Made by a program: the position numbers and the translations under genes
Origin: Mercurialis annua
Taxonomy: Eukaryota; Streptophyta; Magnoliopsida; Malpighiales; Euphorbiaceae
Length of the DNA: 64,000 nt
NCBI RefSeq assembly: GCF_937616625.2
Contig: NC_065576.1
Location: 15,254,501-15,318,500, forward strand
Direction: 5' to 3'
The notes under the pieces: model-generated
Told to the model about the DNA's origin: nothing
Seen by the model: the letters and a program-made list of their open reading frames with translations, nothing else
Databases searched by the model: none
Part shown: positions 24,403 to 38,756 of the stretch, in pieces
Position numbering within the stretch: position 1 is the stretch's first letter
How the letters are laid out: every line of letters starts with the position of its first letter

Positions 24403-24931
24403 TCACACAATTAAATTTAATAATTATTTTTTATTTAATTATATTGTTATAATTTTTATTGATCAAATTTGACTACTTATTAACAATTATTTAAAAAAAA
24501 TCTATTTCTTTGTCGCATACAATATATTTATTCTTTATACACCTAAATATTGATTAATTTACATATTGATTAATTAATTAATTTAAATGTACCATCATAT
24601 TTTTTATTTATAAAACTTTGATTATAAAAGTTAAATTTAATAATTAATATTTATTAAAATAAAAAATTATTATTTTTTCCCGTACATAATAGTTATTCTA
24701 TATACTTTTAAACTTTGATAGTTTTTAATTATATTTTATATAATAAAATTTTAAAATTTTTATTTTAATATTTTATCATATTTTTATGTATAATATTATT
24801 TATTTTTAATTTAGATAATTTATTAAAATTAAAGTTAACAATATTTGGTTGAAACAGTTGAACCATAAACTCCCCAATGAAGTTGGTCCAATTTTTGGTA
24901 CAGTTTTAATAACGGCCAAACAAATCTAATA
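24325..24931. other. A/T-rich spacer with (TTA)n microsatellite
   Basis: A (TTA)n run occupies about 24353-24401. The rest is more than 80 percent A/T with no supported feature. The right terminus of the preceding MULE-like block was expected here and was not found. The last nine bases (24923-24931, AATCTAATA) are the left target duplication of the next element. Confidence 0.7.
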
Positions 24932-27900
24932 GAGAAAATTAGGGAATTACATAAATAAGGAAAATAATAGCAAATACCTAACGCAATTTGTTGACTTAAC
25001 TTTCATACATAACCGCCTCATCCAATTAATTTTATACCCAGACTTATTTGTTTTTATACCTAAAAATTACTTCACGTGTTTTCATTGTAACAAAATTTTT
25101 CTTCCTCAAAACTTTCAGCTCATCTTGTCTTTTTATCAGATCTCAAATTCACAAATTCTCTCTTCAATATTCTGTCAGATTCACTCGACATACTGCTACA
25201 TTATTCAAATTCATACATTACGATCATCAATAACTGCAGATTCAGCAACAAAAAACGGTAAAAAATTGTTCGATCGAATTGTTTTACAGTTTTAGTATGT
25301 TTAATCAGGTTTCAAAGATTTTCGAACAGTTTAAATAGTTTAAAACCTAATAAAATTTACATAACAGTTGCAAACTGTTTCATTCATTTTTTTTTTATAG
25401 TTTTCTATATTATCAAATTCATACAATTTCTGTTCTATTTTATTTTGTTTACAATAGTTGATAACAATTGCAATGATATGTTTCATGAAAATTGAATTAA
25501 ATTAAAAACATATAAATCTGTTGCAAATGGTAAAAATTAAACAAAACAGTTTATGATTATATAAAATAAAGTATAGTACAATTTCTAATAATATGAAATG
25601 AATTATAACAGTTTCAATGTGTGTCAACCTAATTTTTGAATAAAATTTAATTTTATATCAAATATTTTTAATATTTTAAAGTTTAAAACAGTTGTCTATG
25701 TAATTTACATGTGTTTACAATAATTGACATTAGTTTAAATATTATTTTACTTGAAAATACATATATTGTAGGTTGCAAATGTAGTATAGGTAATGGAAAG
25801 GTATATTATAGTTGCAAACAGTATCATAATTAAGCAAACAATTTAAGAGTGTATTAATGAAAATGCTCAATACATTTAGAGTTTCTCTCTTTTAATAATT
25901 CATAAGTTCATGTTTACAACAGTTTCATATTTTGTTTACAAGCGTTTACATTAGTTTTAATCAGTAAAATTTTGATTTTCTAATAGTTTACAATGAGTTA
26001 CAAGCGTTTATAACAGTATCTAAATTATTTATTATTTTATTTTTACTTCAGGAATGGAAGATTTACAGATTTTATGACAATTTGATGGCTCATGGGAATA
26101 TGATTCATCTTATACAAATTATAATGTATCTGGAATCATATTACCAAAGAATTGTAACTTCACAAATCTTGTTGATATAATCTCTACTGAAATGAAGATC
26201 TAGCTTTAACAAAATAAATTAGTTATTAAGTACAAAATCAGTGATGATTGTCCTCCAATAAATATTGAAGATGATGCAAGTCTTACGTTCTACAAAGAGT
26301 TGAAGAGAAAAGAGAATGACATCACAAAATATGGAATATGTGTAACATTAGAGAAAAAGAGGAAACGAGTCTATTCCAGTGAGACATCAAATGCAACTGT
26401 AAAACAAGATAACATGGAATTGGTTTACATAATAACATTTTGTCTATGGAAGGAGAATCTTCAGCATTAAGAGAGACATTAGAGAATGGCATGAATATGA
26501 TTGAATATGCAAATCTTTTATGTGACATTGGAGAGACATATCTTGAGGAAAACTTCCAAAAATTTGTTCAAGGTTCAAGGGATATTGAAATTGGAAAAAG
26601 TACAGGGATAAAAATTCATTGAAGAGTGAAATAAGCCTCTATGCATTATCAAAACATTTTCAATTCAAGGTACATATCATTTAATTGATTGTTTTTTTAT
26701 TAATAGTGTTCCTTTAACAGTTTACAACAGTTTAAAAACAATATCATTTTCAGTTTATAACCGTTTAATACATTTTCAAATTCAGTTTCATAGTTTTTAT
26801 ATAACAGTTTCAAATTTTATATACTTTCATAAACTGTATTCAACTGTTTACAACACATGCATACAGTTTCAAAGTTTGTTTCATATACAGTTTCTAATGG
26901 TTTACAACATGGTTTACAACAGGTAATCAAATCATGCACAAGACAATACAAGTTAAAATGCGTTGATGAAGAATGTTAATGGAATCTATACGCTTCGAAG
27001 ATAGGTTTCACCAAAGCATTTATGATCCGCAAATTTGTTGATATTGGAAAAGAGGATTGGCAGTCAATGTCAAACTAGTTCAACCGTCATTGCAAATATT
27101 ATAAAACATAAGTTCATGGATGTCAAGACGATTTATACACCGAATGACATTAGGCGGGACATGAAAAATGACTACAGTGATGATATGGACTATTGGAGAG
27201 CTTTGAGATGTAGAGGAAAAACTATAGATCTAATAAAAGGAACACCAAAAGAATCATATGCACAACTTCCAGGTTCTTTACACATGGTAAAGACAACAAA
27301 CCCCAGATCCTATGTAAAGTTAGAAACTGATGCAGATTCTGCTTTTTTATATGCATTCATGGCACTCAATGCATCAATAAAAGGATGGAAACATTGCATG
27401 CCTATTGTTGTAGTGGATGGAACATTCTTAAAAGGACCATATGGTGGAACACTTCTTGCAGCTTCGACCCATGATTCAGCTGGTAAAGATTTTAAATTTT
27501 TTGATTATTAAACAGTCACCAATACAGTTTATACCTGCTGCAACTAAAGTATAAAACTGTTGCAAACCATTTCATAATTTTTTTTATTATTAAACAGTCT
27601 CCAATACAGTTTACAACTGTATCAATTAAAGTATAAAATAGTTGCAACCGTTTCAATTATATATTATTTCAACATATTTCTAATTATTTTATATTTAATA
27701 AAGTTAATATATTAATTAATTTTATATTATATACAGGAAAAATTTCCCTCTTGCTTATGCAGTGACAGACTCTGAGAATAACAATTCATTGAATTGGTTT
27801 TTTGAAAGTATGATGGAAGTTTACGGTGTGAGAGAAGGAATGTGCATAATTTATGACCGACATGAAAGCATAAAAAATGCAATAACAGATGTGTAAAGTG

Positions 27901-30459
27901 AACAAGTTCAATATGGGGTATGTATTTTCCATTTGCTTAACAATTTGAAGGTAAAATTTAAAAGAAAGCAAAAGGTAATAAAGGACATATTTTACACAGA
28001 TATATAGAATTGATTACCAAATTACAGAAATGGATGCTTTAGACAGCCGAGTAAAACGATATCTTGAAGAAGTGGGATATGATAAATGGGCATTATCAAA
28101 ATCAGTCAATAATAGATTCAATATCCTGACATCAAACCCTGCTGAATCATTGAATGCCGCGATCAACAAAGCAAGAGAGCTATCAGTCTCAATGTTATTT
28201 GAATACTTGAGAAACCTAACTCGGAGATGGAGTTATAAATATAGACATTTGGCAAGATGTACAATTACAACACTGATGCCTAAACATGAAAAACGTTTGA
28301 GGGAGAGCTTCATAAACTGCATTAAACTAGAGGTTAGTTCTTACCATTTATAAACGTTGCATACAGTTGCTAACAGTATCAAGCAGATTTTATAACGGTT
28401 TCTATTACAGTATCAAACAGTGTAAATTATAATTTTTTACTTTTCTTCTTAGGTGGAGCAAACAAGTGATGAAATATTCAAAATTAATAATGGTGACAAA
28501 ACAAACACAGTCAATATCACCGAACGAACATGTACATGCAAAACGTTTTAATTGGATGTGATACCATGCATATATGCTTTAGCTGTTTTTAGTGACAGAC
28601 ATCAGGATCCTTATGAATACTGTTCAAAATATTACACGAAAAACGAAATGCTAGTTGCTTATGAAGAACCAGTCTATCCAATTGCAAACGAAGAAACATG
28701 GGATATTCCAATAGAAATAAAATATCAAGTTGTTCTATGTAATACCCCGTACTTTTAAATGTACTAAATACCGTGCCACGTGTCTTAATTTGGGTGATTA
28801 AATTGAGAAAATCCAAATTAAGTTAAAATAATAAGGATCTAGACCAAATCGGGTCTATTTTAGTAATCGCAAAATAATAATAATTTTGGGAAATTATTAT
28901 TTGATAAAACGGGTTTAAACGGGACTAAAGAACGGCCATAAATTAAAATTAAATAATTTATGAGTCCGAGCTAATTATTTTACGTCAAGGTACGTAAAAT
29001 AATTTTACTAAGCTATGGTTAAAATTTGAGAAATTTTGGACGAAGTTTATTTTATCAAGTGGGAGGGTGCGGAACCTCAATTATCGATAAGGATCTAATA
29101 TAAAATAAGATATAAGTCCTCTGCGAATAGAACTTATATTTTTATTCATTTGATAAATTATAGAACTTTTGGATAAAGTTTCGTAAACTTACAAAATCAT
29201 TTTAAAAAATTGGTTTCGGGCGATAATTAAAGAATTGGGATAAAGTACATATTTGAGGTGCTTGAGCAAAAGCGCAATTTTACCAATATATATACCCAAG
29301 AATCCTTCTTCATTACTTCATTATATTGAGTTACGAAAAACCCTCAGATCATCACCGTTGTTTTATTTCTCTTGGAGCGACGAAGACGACGGCTACCATA
29401 TCTCTCTTATCCGGCGATCGTTTTCAGTGATTCAAGCTCGGTTGGAGAGCTAACACACACACGGACAAGGTGAGATGCTCGGTTTTGTTATTGGTTGAGA
29501 ATTTATCGAGTTTTAGTAAGGTTTACTAAAGGTTATCGTTTTAAATGTTTAAACCTTAAAATCTTGGATTTAATCTATTGTTTTTGAAATTTGGATTGCG
29601 GGTTTGTTGTGAAATGAGTGTGAGCACGTCGGGAAAGGAACCGACAAGCTTGGGTCTGCTCAAAATGAGCAAACCCGTTCTGCTCACATGAGCCGATGTA
29701 ATTCTGCTCCATGAGCAGACGAGCAGGGTTGTTGGCAGCCCTTTGGAGACTGCAAAATGCAGTCCCCAAAGCTGTCTAAAAGGCAGAGTTTGTACTGATA
29801 TTTAGGTGCCTCCGAACGCTTAATTTTGAGAAAGTATGAATGATATATCGTAATGAATATACCGAGATTAAAACGTGACAATCAGATTAGGATTTCGATA
29901 AGTAAAAATGCCTAGGATGATTAAAATGAAAAATTTGGAAATGAAAAGATCAAGTTGTGGAGCCTACTTCACAAGCAAGGACGGACCTCGATTAATAATA
30001 ATTTTAACTCGAAAATGATTGATAAATGTAGATGAAGTTGTGTAGAATAATTTTGGATAAATTAATCATAGGACTGTTAAGTCGGATTGAAAGTTATCAA
30101 AGTTCAAAGTTGAATGAAAAATAAGAAAGTTAGAAAACTGTTTTAACTTAATTAAAGGGTCAATTTTGAGAAATCATTACGGATTATCGAGACATCAAAA
30201 CTAGTCGAGGTCTTATCGAAAGTTGTAGACATGATTGTGAAGTATAAGAATATCAAATTTGTTTCGGAGCGCAACTGTTTTACGGGTGCTGTTTTGAGGC
30301 CCAAACAGCAGCCCTTAAAGGATAGTTTGAGTTGTTCTGAAAATCAGCTTTTGGGAACAAACTTCCGACTTAGTTTTTTTTTTTGGTTAATAAACCAAAA
30401 GAGCTTTAATTAAGAAATCACAACTGATTACAACCAATAAAACTAGGCAGCAATTACAA

Positions 30460-33400
30460 TCAACACTCAGGAATTGCTCCTATAGCCCTAAACTTGAATT
30501 TATAAAGGATAGAAAATCTAACTTTGTTAAAGACACTATCATGACTAGGACTTATACCCTCAAAAACGACCTTGAACCTGTCTTGCCATTTGCTGTAAAC
30601 AGTGGAACAAAAAGCAATACGCCTTACTTTGTTACTGACATTTTTACCTCCATATTTCCTGGAGAACCAGCTAATTTCCCTACTCCATCTTAAAGGGCTT
30701 CTATTGATACCACAAGCAGTAAGAACTTTCTTCCAAATGGCACTAGAAAAAGAACAATCAAAGAAGAGATGGCTAACTGATTCTCCACAAGAGTTGCAAA
30801 GAACACAAGTATAATTATCAGTCTTCCCCAATTTAAACAACTTGTCTTTTGTAGTAAGACCATTACAAAGAGCCATCCAAGTAGTGAAGCTGTGTCTAAG
30901 GATGATTGGGGATTTCCAGATCAATCCATACCAAGGGACAGTAGGGTTGACAGGAAACAAAGCATCACAAGCAGCTTTAATGGAGAACTTCTTGTTACTG
31001 TTAAACTTGAACTAGACGTCATCTTCCTCATTCGTATTTAATGCACAGTTATTCTCTAAGAAGTCCCAAGCCTATAAAGTGGCTTCATCCATCGCATCAG
31101 GAAGGTTCCAGTGCCCATTTCTATAAATATCAGAGACTTTAGAGTATTTTGAGACATCTGAATCCACAACATCAATACCAGGAAATAGGTCAAGCAGAGA
31201 TTTCCCATTGATCCGAGGGTCAAACCAAAAGGAAGTATTCCTGCCATTACCAACATTATAGTCAAATAAATCTTTGGCTAAGCTTCTAATCTTAATCATA
31301 TGTCTCCAACTCCATGATGCATTATACGGTTTGGTTATACCCCAATAGCTAAGCTTCTTAAGCTTATTTTTTATTACCCAGAGAGGCCATAAGGAGCATT
31401 TATCAGTGAGGAGAAACCACACCTGCTTAAGGATGGCAGCTATGTTCCACACCTCCATATTTTTATACCCAGACCACCAGACTTCTTATGACTGCACACT
31501 ACTTTCCAGGAAATACCTCCAAACTTTCTGCCATTAACATTACCTCTCCAGAGAAAACACCTGCAGATTTTCTCAATTTCTTGGATAACAGCTTTAGGAA
31601 GAATGAAGATCTGGCACCAATAAGAGTGCAGACTGAGCAACACAGAATTTACAAGCTGAAGTCTGCTTGCATACGACAAAAACTTAAAGTTCCAAGAGGT
31701 TATGCGATTAGAGATTCTCTGAATAAGAACCTGACTGTCAGCTTTAGTTAACCTTCTGGCCACAAGAGGCATACCAAGATACTTTACTGGAAGATGGCCT
31801 TCTATAAACCCCATAACATTTAAAATGAGCTTCTTGGTCTGATTTGGAATGTTGTAGAAGAATATAGAACTCTTATCATTGTTAACATTCAGCCCAGAGA
31901 CTTCCTGAAAATGCACTAAGCTCTCTTTCATGCAACTAGAATAAGACACATCTCCATGGAAAAACAGGAATAGGTCATCAGCGAAGTAAAGGTGATTTAG
32001 TCTGAGATCTTTTCACCCTTTGTGAAATTTAAAGCTATGCCTTCTACTGATAAAGACCATATATCTAGACAGATAATCCATAACCAGAACAAATAAAATC
32101 GGGGACAGGGGATCCCCTTGTCTCAACCCCCTTCCACCTTTGAAATATCCATATAAGGAACCATTAATAGCAACAGAGTAAGCTGGGGTTTTAACACATA
32201 GCATAATCCAATGGATAAATTTCCTAGGGAACTGCAGACCTAGTAAAACTTCTTTTAAGAAATCTCATTCTACTGAATCATAGGTTTTCCTAAGGTCCAC
32301 TTTCATAGCACAACAGGCATGCCCTTTATCTCAATAGTAGTCATGCACAAGCTCGTGGGCTAATAAGACATTATCAATGATTCTTCTACTAGGAATAAAA
32401 GCACATTGACAGTGATTGGAAATTGATCCAACACACTTACTGAGTCTATTAGTAATGACTTTAGTAATGAATTTCATCAAAGCATTACAACATGCAATGG
32501 GGCGATAATCATTCAAACTATTGGGAGAAGCAGTCTTAGGGATAATGGAAAGAGAAGTAGCATTTATCTGTAAAAGAATTTTACCAGAAATAAAAAAATT
32601 CCTGAACTGCAATAGTTACCTCAGGGCCAACCATAGACCAATTCATCTGAAAAAAAAGAGACTTGAATAACCATCAGGACCAAGCGCTTTTCCCCATGAA
32701 TAGAGAACATGGCTGCTTTGACTTCAGCAGGAGAAATAGGGGTAATAAGAGAATCAATGTTACCATCATCTAGCTTTAAGCCACAATCAATAATTTTTGG
32801 ATTTAGATGTCTCCTATTAATAGCGGGAACACCCACAAGATTCTTATAATACTCCACCATAGCCTCGCTGATCTCTGACTGAGTAGATAACAGATTGCCA
32901 TCTGCAGTATACAACTTAGTAATTTTATTCCTGCTTCTTCTAACTTTTACAGAGTTGTAGAAAAACTTGTTGTTGTTATCTCTCAAGTTAATCCAATTAA
33001 TTCTGGATTTTTGCTTAAGAAACTTCTCTTCAGTAAACAACAGCTTCCTGTAATGGATAGAAATATCCCTTTCCTCTAAAAGCAGCTCTTCATTAATAGG
33101 ATCTTTTTGGAGATTCATCTGAGTATCTTCAAGAAGGATCTTCCAGCTTTTGACCTTGATAGAGAGATCAGAAAAACGAGAGAGATTTAACTCCTTTAGC
33201 TGTATTTTAACTTCTTTAATTTCTGAGTAACTGAGAACATTGCACACCCCTGAATACTACAACTCCAAACCTCTCTCAATATACCCATAAACAGCTAATC
33301 ATCCATCCACATATTAAAGAACTTAAAAGGCTTGGCACCTTTATTAGTGGTTCTGTTAATAGTGACAATAAGCGGAGAATGATCTGAAACCCCAGCACTT

Positions 33401-34053
33401 AATGCAGTATAATCAGAGTCACCAAATAAATCAAGCCATTCCAGGTTAACTAGAGCTCTATCTAATTTTCTCCAAATACGGGCCTCACCAAATTGATTGT
33501 TGGTCCAAGTATATTCACAACCATACTTTTTTAATTCATTAAGATTGCAATCATTCAAACAACACAGAAAATCTTCTCCACTCTGCTCAAAATTATCTAC
33601 ACCACCAATTTTTTTCCCAGAGTTGATAATAGCATTGAAATCTCCCATTACAATCCAAGCTATAGGGTTCTGATGACTAATCCTGCAGATATCGTTCCAC
33701 AGAAATCTCTAAGTATGCTCATCATTTGCTCCATAAACGACTGACCAATTAAAGCAATTATTCTCCAAGGAGACACCACAGTGCACAACCTGATCAGAAC
33801 AAAAGAGAACAAAAATCTAAATAACAACTGGATTAAACACTATCCAGATTTTACCTAAATCAGAATATTGATTATTAGTTATAATAGACCAACTTGGTAA
33901 TTTGAAATTCCTCCAAACTTTATCAAAATTTCCTGGACGTACCCTGGTTTCCAAGACATCAATCGCAAACAACCTCTTATTAAAAATCAGAGTCTTAACC
34001 TCTGATTGCTTTATAGGGTCGTTTAGACCCCTAATATTCCATGTCCCTATCAT
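30460..34053 (-). pseudogene. LINE ORF2 (endonuclease, reverse transcriptase), decayed
   Basis: Read on minus: AP-endonuclease start MIGTWNIRGLN (34053), its later part MGDFNAI...SDHSPLIV (33648-33350), a connecting helix region (33247-32700), then reverse transcriptase with YRPIACCNALMKFITK (about 32500), GLRQGDPLSPILF (about 32110) and YFADDLFLF (about 31970), and a C-terminal zinc-binding RVT domain with CVLCNSCGESVSHLFF (about 30800). It ends at 30460. Stops or frameshifts near 33830, 33670, 33250, 32620, 32330, 32010, 31440 and 31060 make it inactive. The YFADD catalytic box is intact. Confidence 0.85.
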
Positions 34054-35332
34054 CCCCTATCAGGGGGTTCAGCAAACTTCAGTTCCCTTCTACCCTCACC
34101 AATAACACCTTTGTTCTTAAGATTTTCTCTCTTAGGAGCTATATCCACACTAGGGATAACCTGCTTAATTTCCTGAACACTGTTCTTCTTCTTAGTAACA
34201 ACCTCAGTCCACGAATCAGTAGGGCTTGAACTTAAAGGTACAATAGACCTCATAGAAGAGCTCACAGAATTAGCCAAGGGGAGAATGCCTTGAGGACCAA
34301 TAGGAGCATCCTCTACAGACTCAGCTTGAACAATAGAATCAGCCTCAGTTGGAGCAATAGGAACAACCTTTATAGACTTCACTGTTTCAGCTTTTGACTT
34401 TGGAACCCAAATCTTCTCTTCTTTCTTCTTCACCTTGCAGGAAAAGGAAGAGTGACCAATTCATACACAATTGGTTGCTCAAACACAGAACCTATTTCAT
34501 CCATGATATTCACATACTTTGGGAGCACTTGATTAATTTCAACATCAACCAAAATACGAGCAAAACTGAGTTTAGATCTATTAAAGGTGCATTTGTCAGT
34601 GTAGAGGGGTCTACAGATGGCACTAGCAATTTTACTTAGCATATTTGATGACTAAAATTCAAAAGGCAAATTCATAAGCTAGATCCAGACAGGCAGCTTC
34701 TGAAAAGTTGTAGCATCCAAAACCACTCTAGGTCTCCAAGGTTGGAGGAGGAAGAATCTATGGTCAAAACTGAGAGGGTTTTCATTTAGTGCTGCTAATT
34801 TCCCTTCCTCATTTTGGAAATTAAACAAGAAAAAACTATCATTCAATTACTGGACAGATAGGAGCCCTATCTTGTTCCATTTGTTGTTTGCAAAACTCTG
34901 GATCTTGAAAATATTAGGGTGTAGACCAATCATAGAACCCACAATAGCATTTTTCCAGCGATCGACTTCAAAATTAACTTCATTAGAGTGAAAGTGAACA
35001 ATAGTGTTACCATCTTTGACAGAGGGAGGAACATACCTCAGTTCACAACCTTCTCTTTTAGTTCGATTAGAGCTAAAGAGATTTGTCCATGGTTTATTAA
35101 ACAACTTATCCGATGTAGTACCCTTTTCTTCTCTCTGAATACTAGTTTCCACTTCAAGAATATCCAGATCTACATTTGCAGCGTCATCATTTTCCACAAC
35201 CTTATCACAAGCTACAGAGAAACCAGCAAAATCAGTATCGTTTGGTTTTGGATCACAAACAACAATAGATTCCTCCTTCGATGATGGAGAATTCGATTGA
35301 TTTTTTGTTTTCTTTGTTCTTTTCTTAGCCAT
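34050..35332 (-). pseudogene. LINE ORF1 (DUF4283-type nucleic-acid-binding protein), decayed
   Basis: It begins MAKKRTKKTKNQS at 35332. Residues about 80-160 are a DUF4283 domain (NKPWTNLF...WKNAIVGSMIG). A stop near 34849 and two more near 34665-34690 break the frame. The domain resumes (KLSFARILVDVEINQVLP, 34430-34642) and continues to a Lys/Glu-rich tail ending at 34050. The usual CCHC zinc knuckle after the domain is not visible; the text jumps from ELVTLPFPARC to KKEEKIWVPKS, suggesting a deletion. Its stop codon overlaps the ORF2 start as ATGA. Confidence 0.72.
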
Positions 35333-36189
35333 TGCTAGAAGGCGTATGTTAGAATTTCAGAGGATACTAACGTGTGCCTAGAAAAAAGAACTTTTTTTTA
35401 ATTACTTCTGTTCCAAGCTTGTAACTTCCGACTTAGTTTCCTACACTTTCAAGCGCTATTTTTGTCACGACCCGATTTCTCGAGGGCCGCGACCGGCGCT
35501 AGGGAATGGAAATTTTGGTTCCAAAACCCGTAGCAAGCCTGAATTTTGCCTAAAAAATTTTCGCAATAAATAATCATACAATAACTTTACAAACACAGCA
35601 TTTAAACAAAGATACATTTATATACAGTGGTAAAACCATACAACGTGCTCGGACTTATCGTTTCCGTATCATGAACGTATTAGCCCGGCATAAACCACTA
35701 TGTCAAAATTACATCACGGGAATTTACCTCCGTGATAACTATTGTAGCCAGACCTCATATACACAACAGACATCAACTATAAACCATACAAAATTTCACT
35801 GTTGTAATAGGCCACGACACTGGTCAGACACCATACTACTGCAGCATCTACGGAAGTCGGGGCTGTACATAGCCAAAGGAACTTCCGGTTAAAGACGAAC
35901 TTCTAGCCACGTCTAGAATCTAGGTACCTGAAAAACACACTATTTGGGGGTCAGCTATTAAGCTGAGTGAGTTATACTTTACTTACCATATTATCAAAAT
36001 AAGCATCGCATTTAAAACATTTTTTAAAATATGTATATATACAATCACATTTTCAAACCATTCCAACATATACAATCACAGCGATTGCAAACAATTCACT
36101 TAAGACAAGTATTTAATCCGATCGAAACCTTAATCTTAAACTCCTTAACCTCTCCTAATCCGTATCATATTCGAATCATATCGTCCGAG

Positions 36190-36365
36190 TGGCCGGGTCC
36201 CGAGATAGTTCGACCGAGTTACCCGCTACCACGTGGCATAGTCCCGAGATAGTTCAACCGAGTTACATCATGCCACTACTTAATCCCAAGTTGTGGGTCC
36301 CGAGATAGTTCGACCGAGTTACCCACCAGATACGGGTCCCGAGATAGTTCGACCGAGTTACCTCG
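36190..36365. repeat. Four-copy tandem phrase in LTR
   Basis: GGGTCCCGAGATAGTTCGAC recurs (one copy with small changes) at about 36195, 36240, 36296 and 36336, each followed by CGAGTTAC. The plus-oriented LTR has three inverse copies at 38960-39085, so the two LTRs share this subfamily cassette. Confidence 0.85.
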
Positions 36366-36739
36366 TATCTGCCACAATTATAATCCTCCTTTCCGATACC
36401 CAAACATATTCCATTTCATAATTATAAATATGATCAACATTTAATGAGCTCATATCAAACGTATCTATGTACGAATATCTAGACTTTCATAAACTCCGGT
36501 GATCACACGGCCTATTGACGCCCAATAGGTAGCTCGTTTCTTCGGATCATATACAAACTCACATTCGCAAATAATCGACAAGTCATAAGCAGAGTAATAC
36601 AATTCATATATCAAACAAGTCAATCCAATACAATGTAGTTCAATCCATAAACAAACAAGTTGAATATAATTCAATCATACACCAACAATCCAAATCAAAC
36701 AATTCAACTCAAACAACTAATGCGATGCATTTAATAATG

Positions 36740-36743
<4 letters not shown>

Positions 36744-36793
<50 letters not shown>
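36744..36793. repeat. (AT)n microsatellite
   Basis: Uninterrupted AT run inside the reversed LTR. Confidence 0.96.
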
Positions 36794-36796
<3 letters not shown>

Positions 36797-38756
36797 GTTT
36801 TTAATACGATAATAAGAGTGAGTAAAATATACTCACCGCTTGCTATCCATAACCTTCGATAATAGCTTAGCGATGTCGCGTTTTATAAGTTCCGGGTTCC
36901 ATTGGTAGTCGCCTCGTCAAGTCTACGCAAAGTCGATAATAGCTTGAATCAATTATCAATCTAACTATAATTAGTTAATCCAAAACTAGGTTTCTAGCCA
37001 ACTTCGGCCATTGAAACCGTTTACTTAAAACCGTCCGGCCCCTAAAAAAATTTACGTTCTTAAAGTTCAGAACGTCGCCTACAACTTTCATTTAGGTCTC
37101 AGACTGAGATTAGCACCCGAAAGTGTCGGAATTTGGCCCCGAAGTTAATAATTTAGGGCTGTCCTAAATTTCAAAACTGCTATGCGCGACAAAATATTCT
37201 GATTTAGTTGAGCCACTTAGAGGCCGAACTAGCAGAAACTTATACTTAGACATTTATAGAAAACATCCTTAAGTTTCCGTACCAATAAACGGAACGTAAT
37301 TTGGATTTATATACTTTGAGATATTGCCCTTGCAATATCGCTGTTTTACAGGACAGTTTCTGCAAAACGTCAACGGTATAGTTTACGCTCTAAACTTAAA
37401 ATGCTAATTCCGTAACTCGGTTTTCCTTATCATTTTATCATTTATAACAGCCCCTTATCATGCCATACTCTACCATTTTTATACGATACAATTTAGTCTA
37501 ACGATACATATTTTTAAAACTGTTTTTACGCTACCCCGATTTCCAACTTCGTATCTTTGCGTTCAATGCGAAACTAAGCATGAACGGGCCTCAGGGAAGG
37601 GGTGGCTTCAGCCCCTTCCTCTACTCGCTGCCCTCCCCTGTTTTGTCTTGGGGAGGGGCTGCTTCAGCTATGGTGCAACGTACCATAGCCGCTGCAATCA
37701 CAACTCCACCGTGCTTCGGTACGGTGGTGTAGCGAGTTCGACGTTAAACGCCTCCGGCCAACCACTCGTTTCTTCAAGCCCTATAACACACATAAACCAA
37801 ACCCTAACAAATCCAAATTTCCATCCATAACACAAACCTCATAGCTCATAATAACAATCATTAATTCAGCCTATACTAACCAATTACAAGCCATAATCAT
37901 CATTTACTTCATCAAAATCATTAACACCATTAATACTCAAAAATCCCGAAATTCACAGCTCAAAACCTAATCAGAATTCGTGCTCCATACCTTCATTAAT
38001 AGGTCGAGATCAGTAGAGCTCCTCCTCCTCGTTCCGTGGCCGCAAGAATCGCCCCAATCGGAGCTAAAACGAAGAAGATATGAATTTTTTAATTTTGGCA
38101 TGATTTTCTCTTCTTAAGAAAGAAGAACTCCCTCTCTCTATATTCTTTTGTTGCTGTAATAAAATGAATATTCCAGAAATATTATCACATATATGTGATA
38201 AACATGGTTTGGAAAATGTCCAATTTGATCCTTAAGTTTACCACTTCCTCACGCTTTGATTTGTAACTTTTCTTTCGTCCAATTTAGTCCGTCGATCACT
38301 TAATCATTCGGACTTAACAAATTTCATATTATTTATTTTCAAATAAATAATATCAACTTAGATCTCATATTTCTATTTCTGATCGTTTATTTTAGCAATT
38401 TTCGGCGAAAAACGCCCAAATTCCATTTTGAGCTAAAATGCACCTTTTCCAACTTTTTCGTCCTTTTTTTTCATTTGGCAAATATCAATATCCAAATAAT
38501 CGATATTAGTAACTTAAATTCCAATTCCCGTCAATAATATATTTAAAAAATTCTATTTTCTAATTTTTTGGGGACTTTAACTTATTTTAAATTCCAGTTT
38601 TGCTTACGATTTTCTTTAGTCCCGTCAAACTATTTAGGCATGATAAATATTGAATTTTCTTCTTTGAATTTCAATATCAACCTATTCTAGCAGCTTCGTT
38701 ATTTTAAATCGGACACGTGGCCTACTTAGGCAACGCCAGACGTACGGGGTATTATA

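Larger units (their letters stand above)
30377..35422 (-). mobile_element. L1-type LINE with about 14-17-bp target duplication
   Basis: The minus-strand poly(A) tail appears as a T run at 30374-30384. AACTTCCGACTTAG occurs at 30360-30373 and again at 35423-35436 (a shared TTT extends the match to 17), flanking the element as expected for target-primed insertion. It holds ORF1 and ORF2 of a plant L1 element, both with stops. About 5.05 kb, near full length, including a short 5' leader (35333-35422). It is inserted in the plus-oriented LTR. Confidence 0.88.
35463..38756 (-). mobile_element. Reversed LTR of the same superfamily (3' LTR of a truncated element)
   Basis: It starts TGTCACGACCCG at 35463 and ends GGGGTATTATA at 38756, with a purine tract just beyond (minus AAGGGGGG near 38760). 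3294 bp, the longest copy here. It has the conserved hairpin at 36511-36529, four tandem phrases on GTCCCGAGATAGTT (about 36190-36355) and an (AT)n run. No partner LTR is seen to the right, so the rest was lost after insertion. Confidence 0.8.

Noticed and set aside
24270..24900. Right inverted terminus of the four-gene MULE-like block
   Set aside because: No reverse complement of 17390-17600 and no matching 9-bp duplication seen.
34041..35284. Plus-strand ORFs within the LINE
   Set aside because: Antisense to LINE ORF1; no domain or start context.
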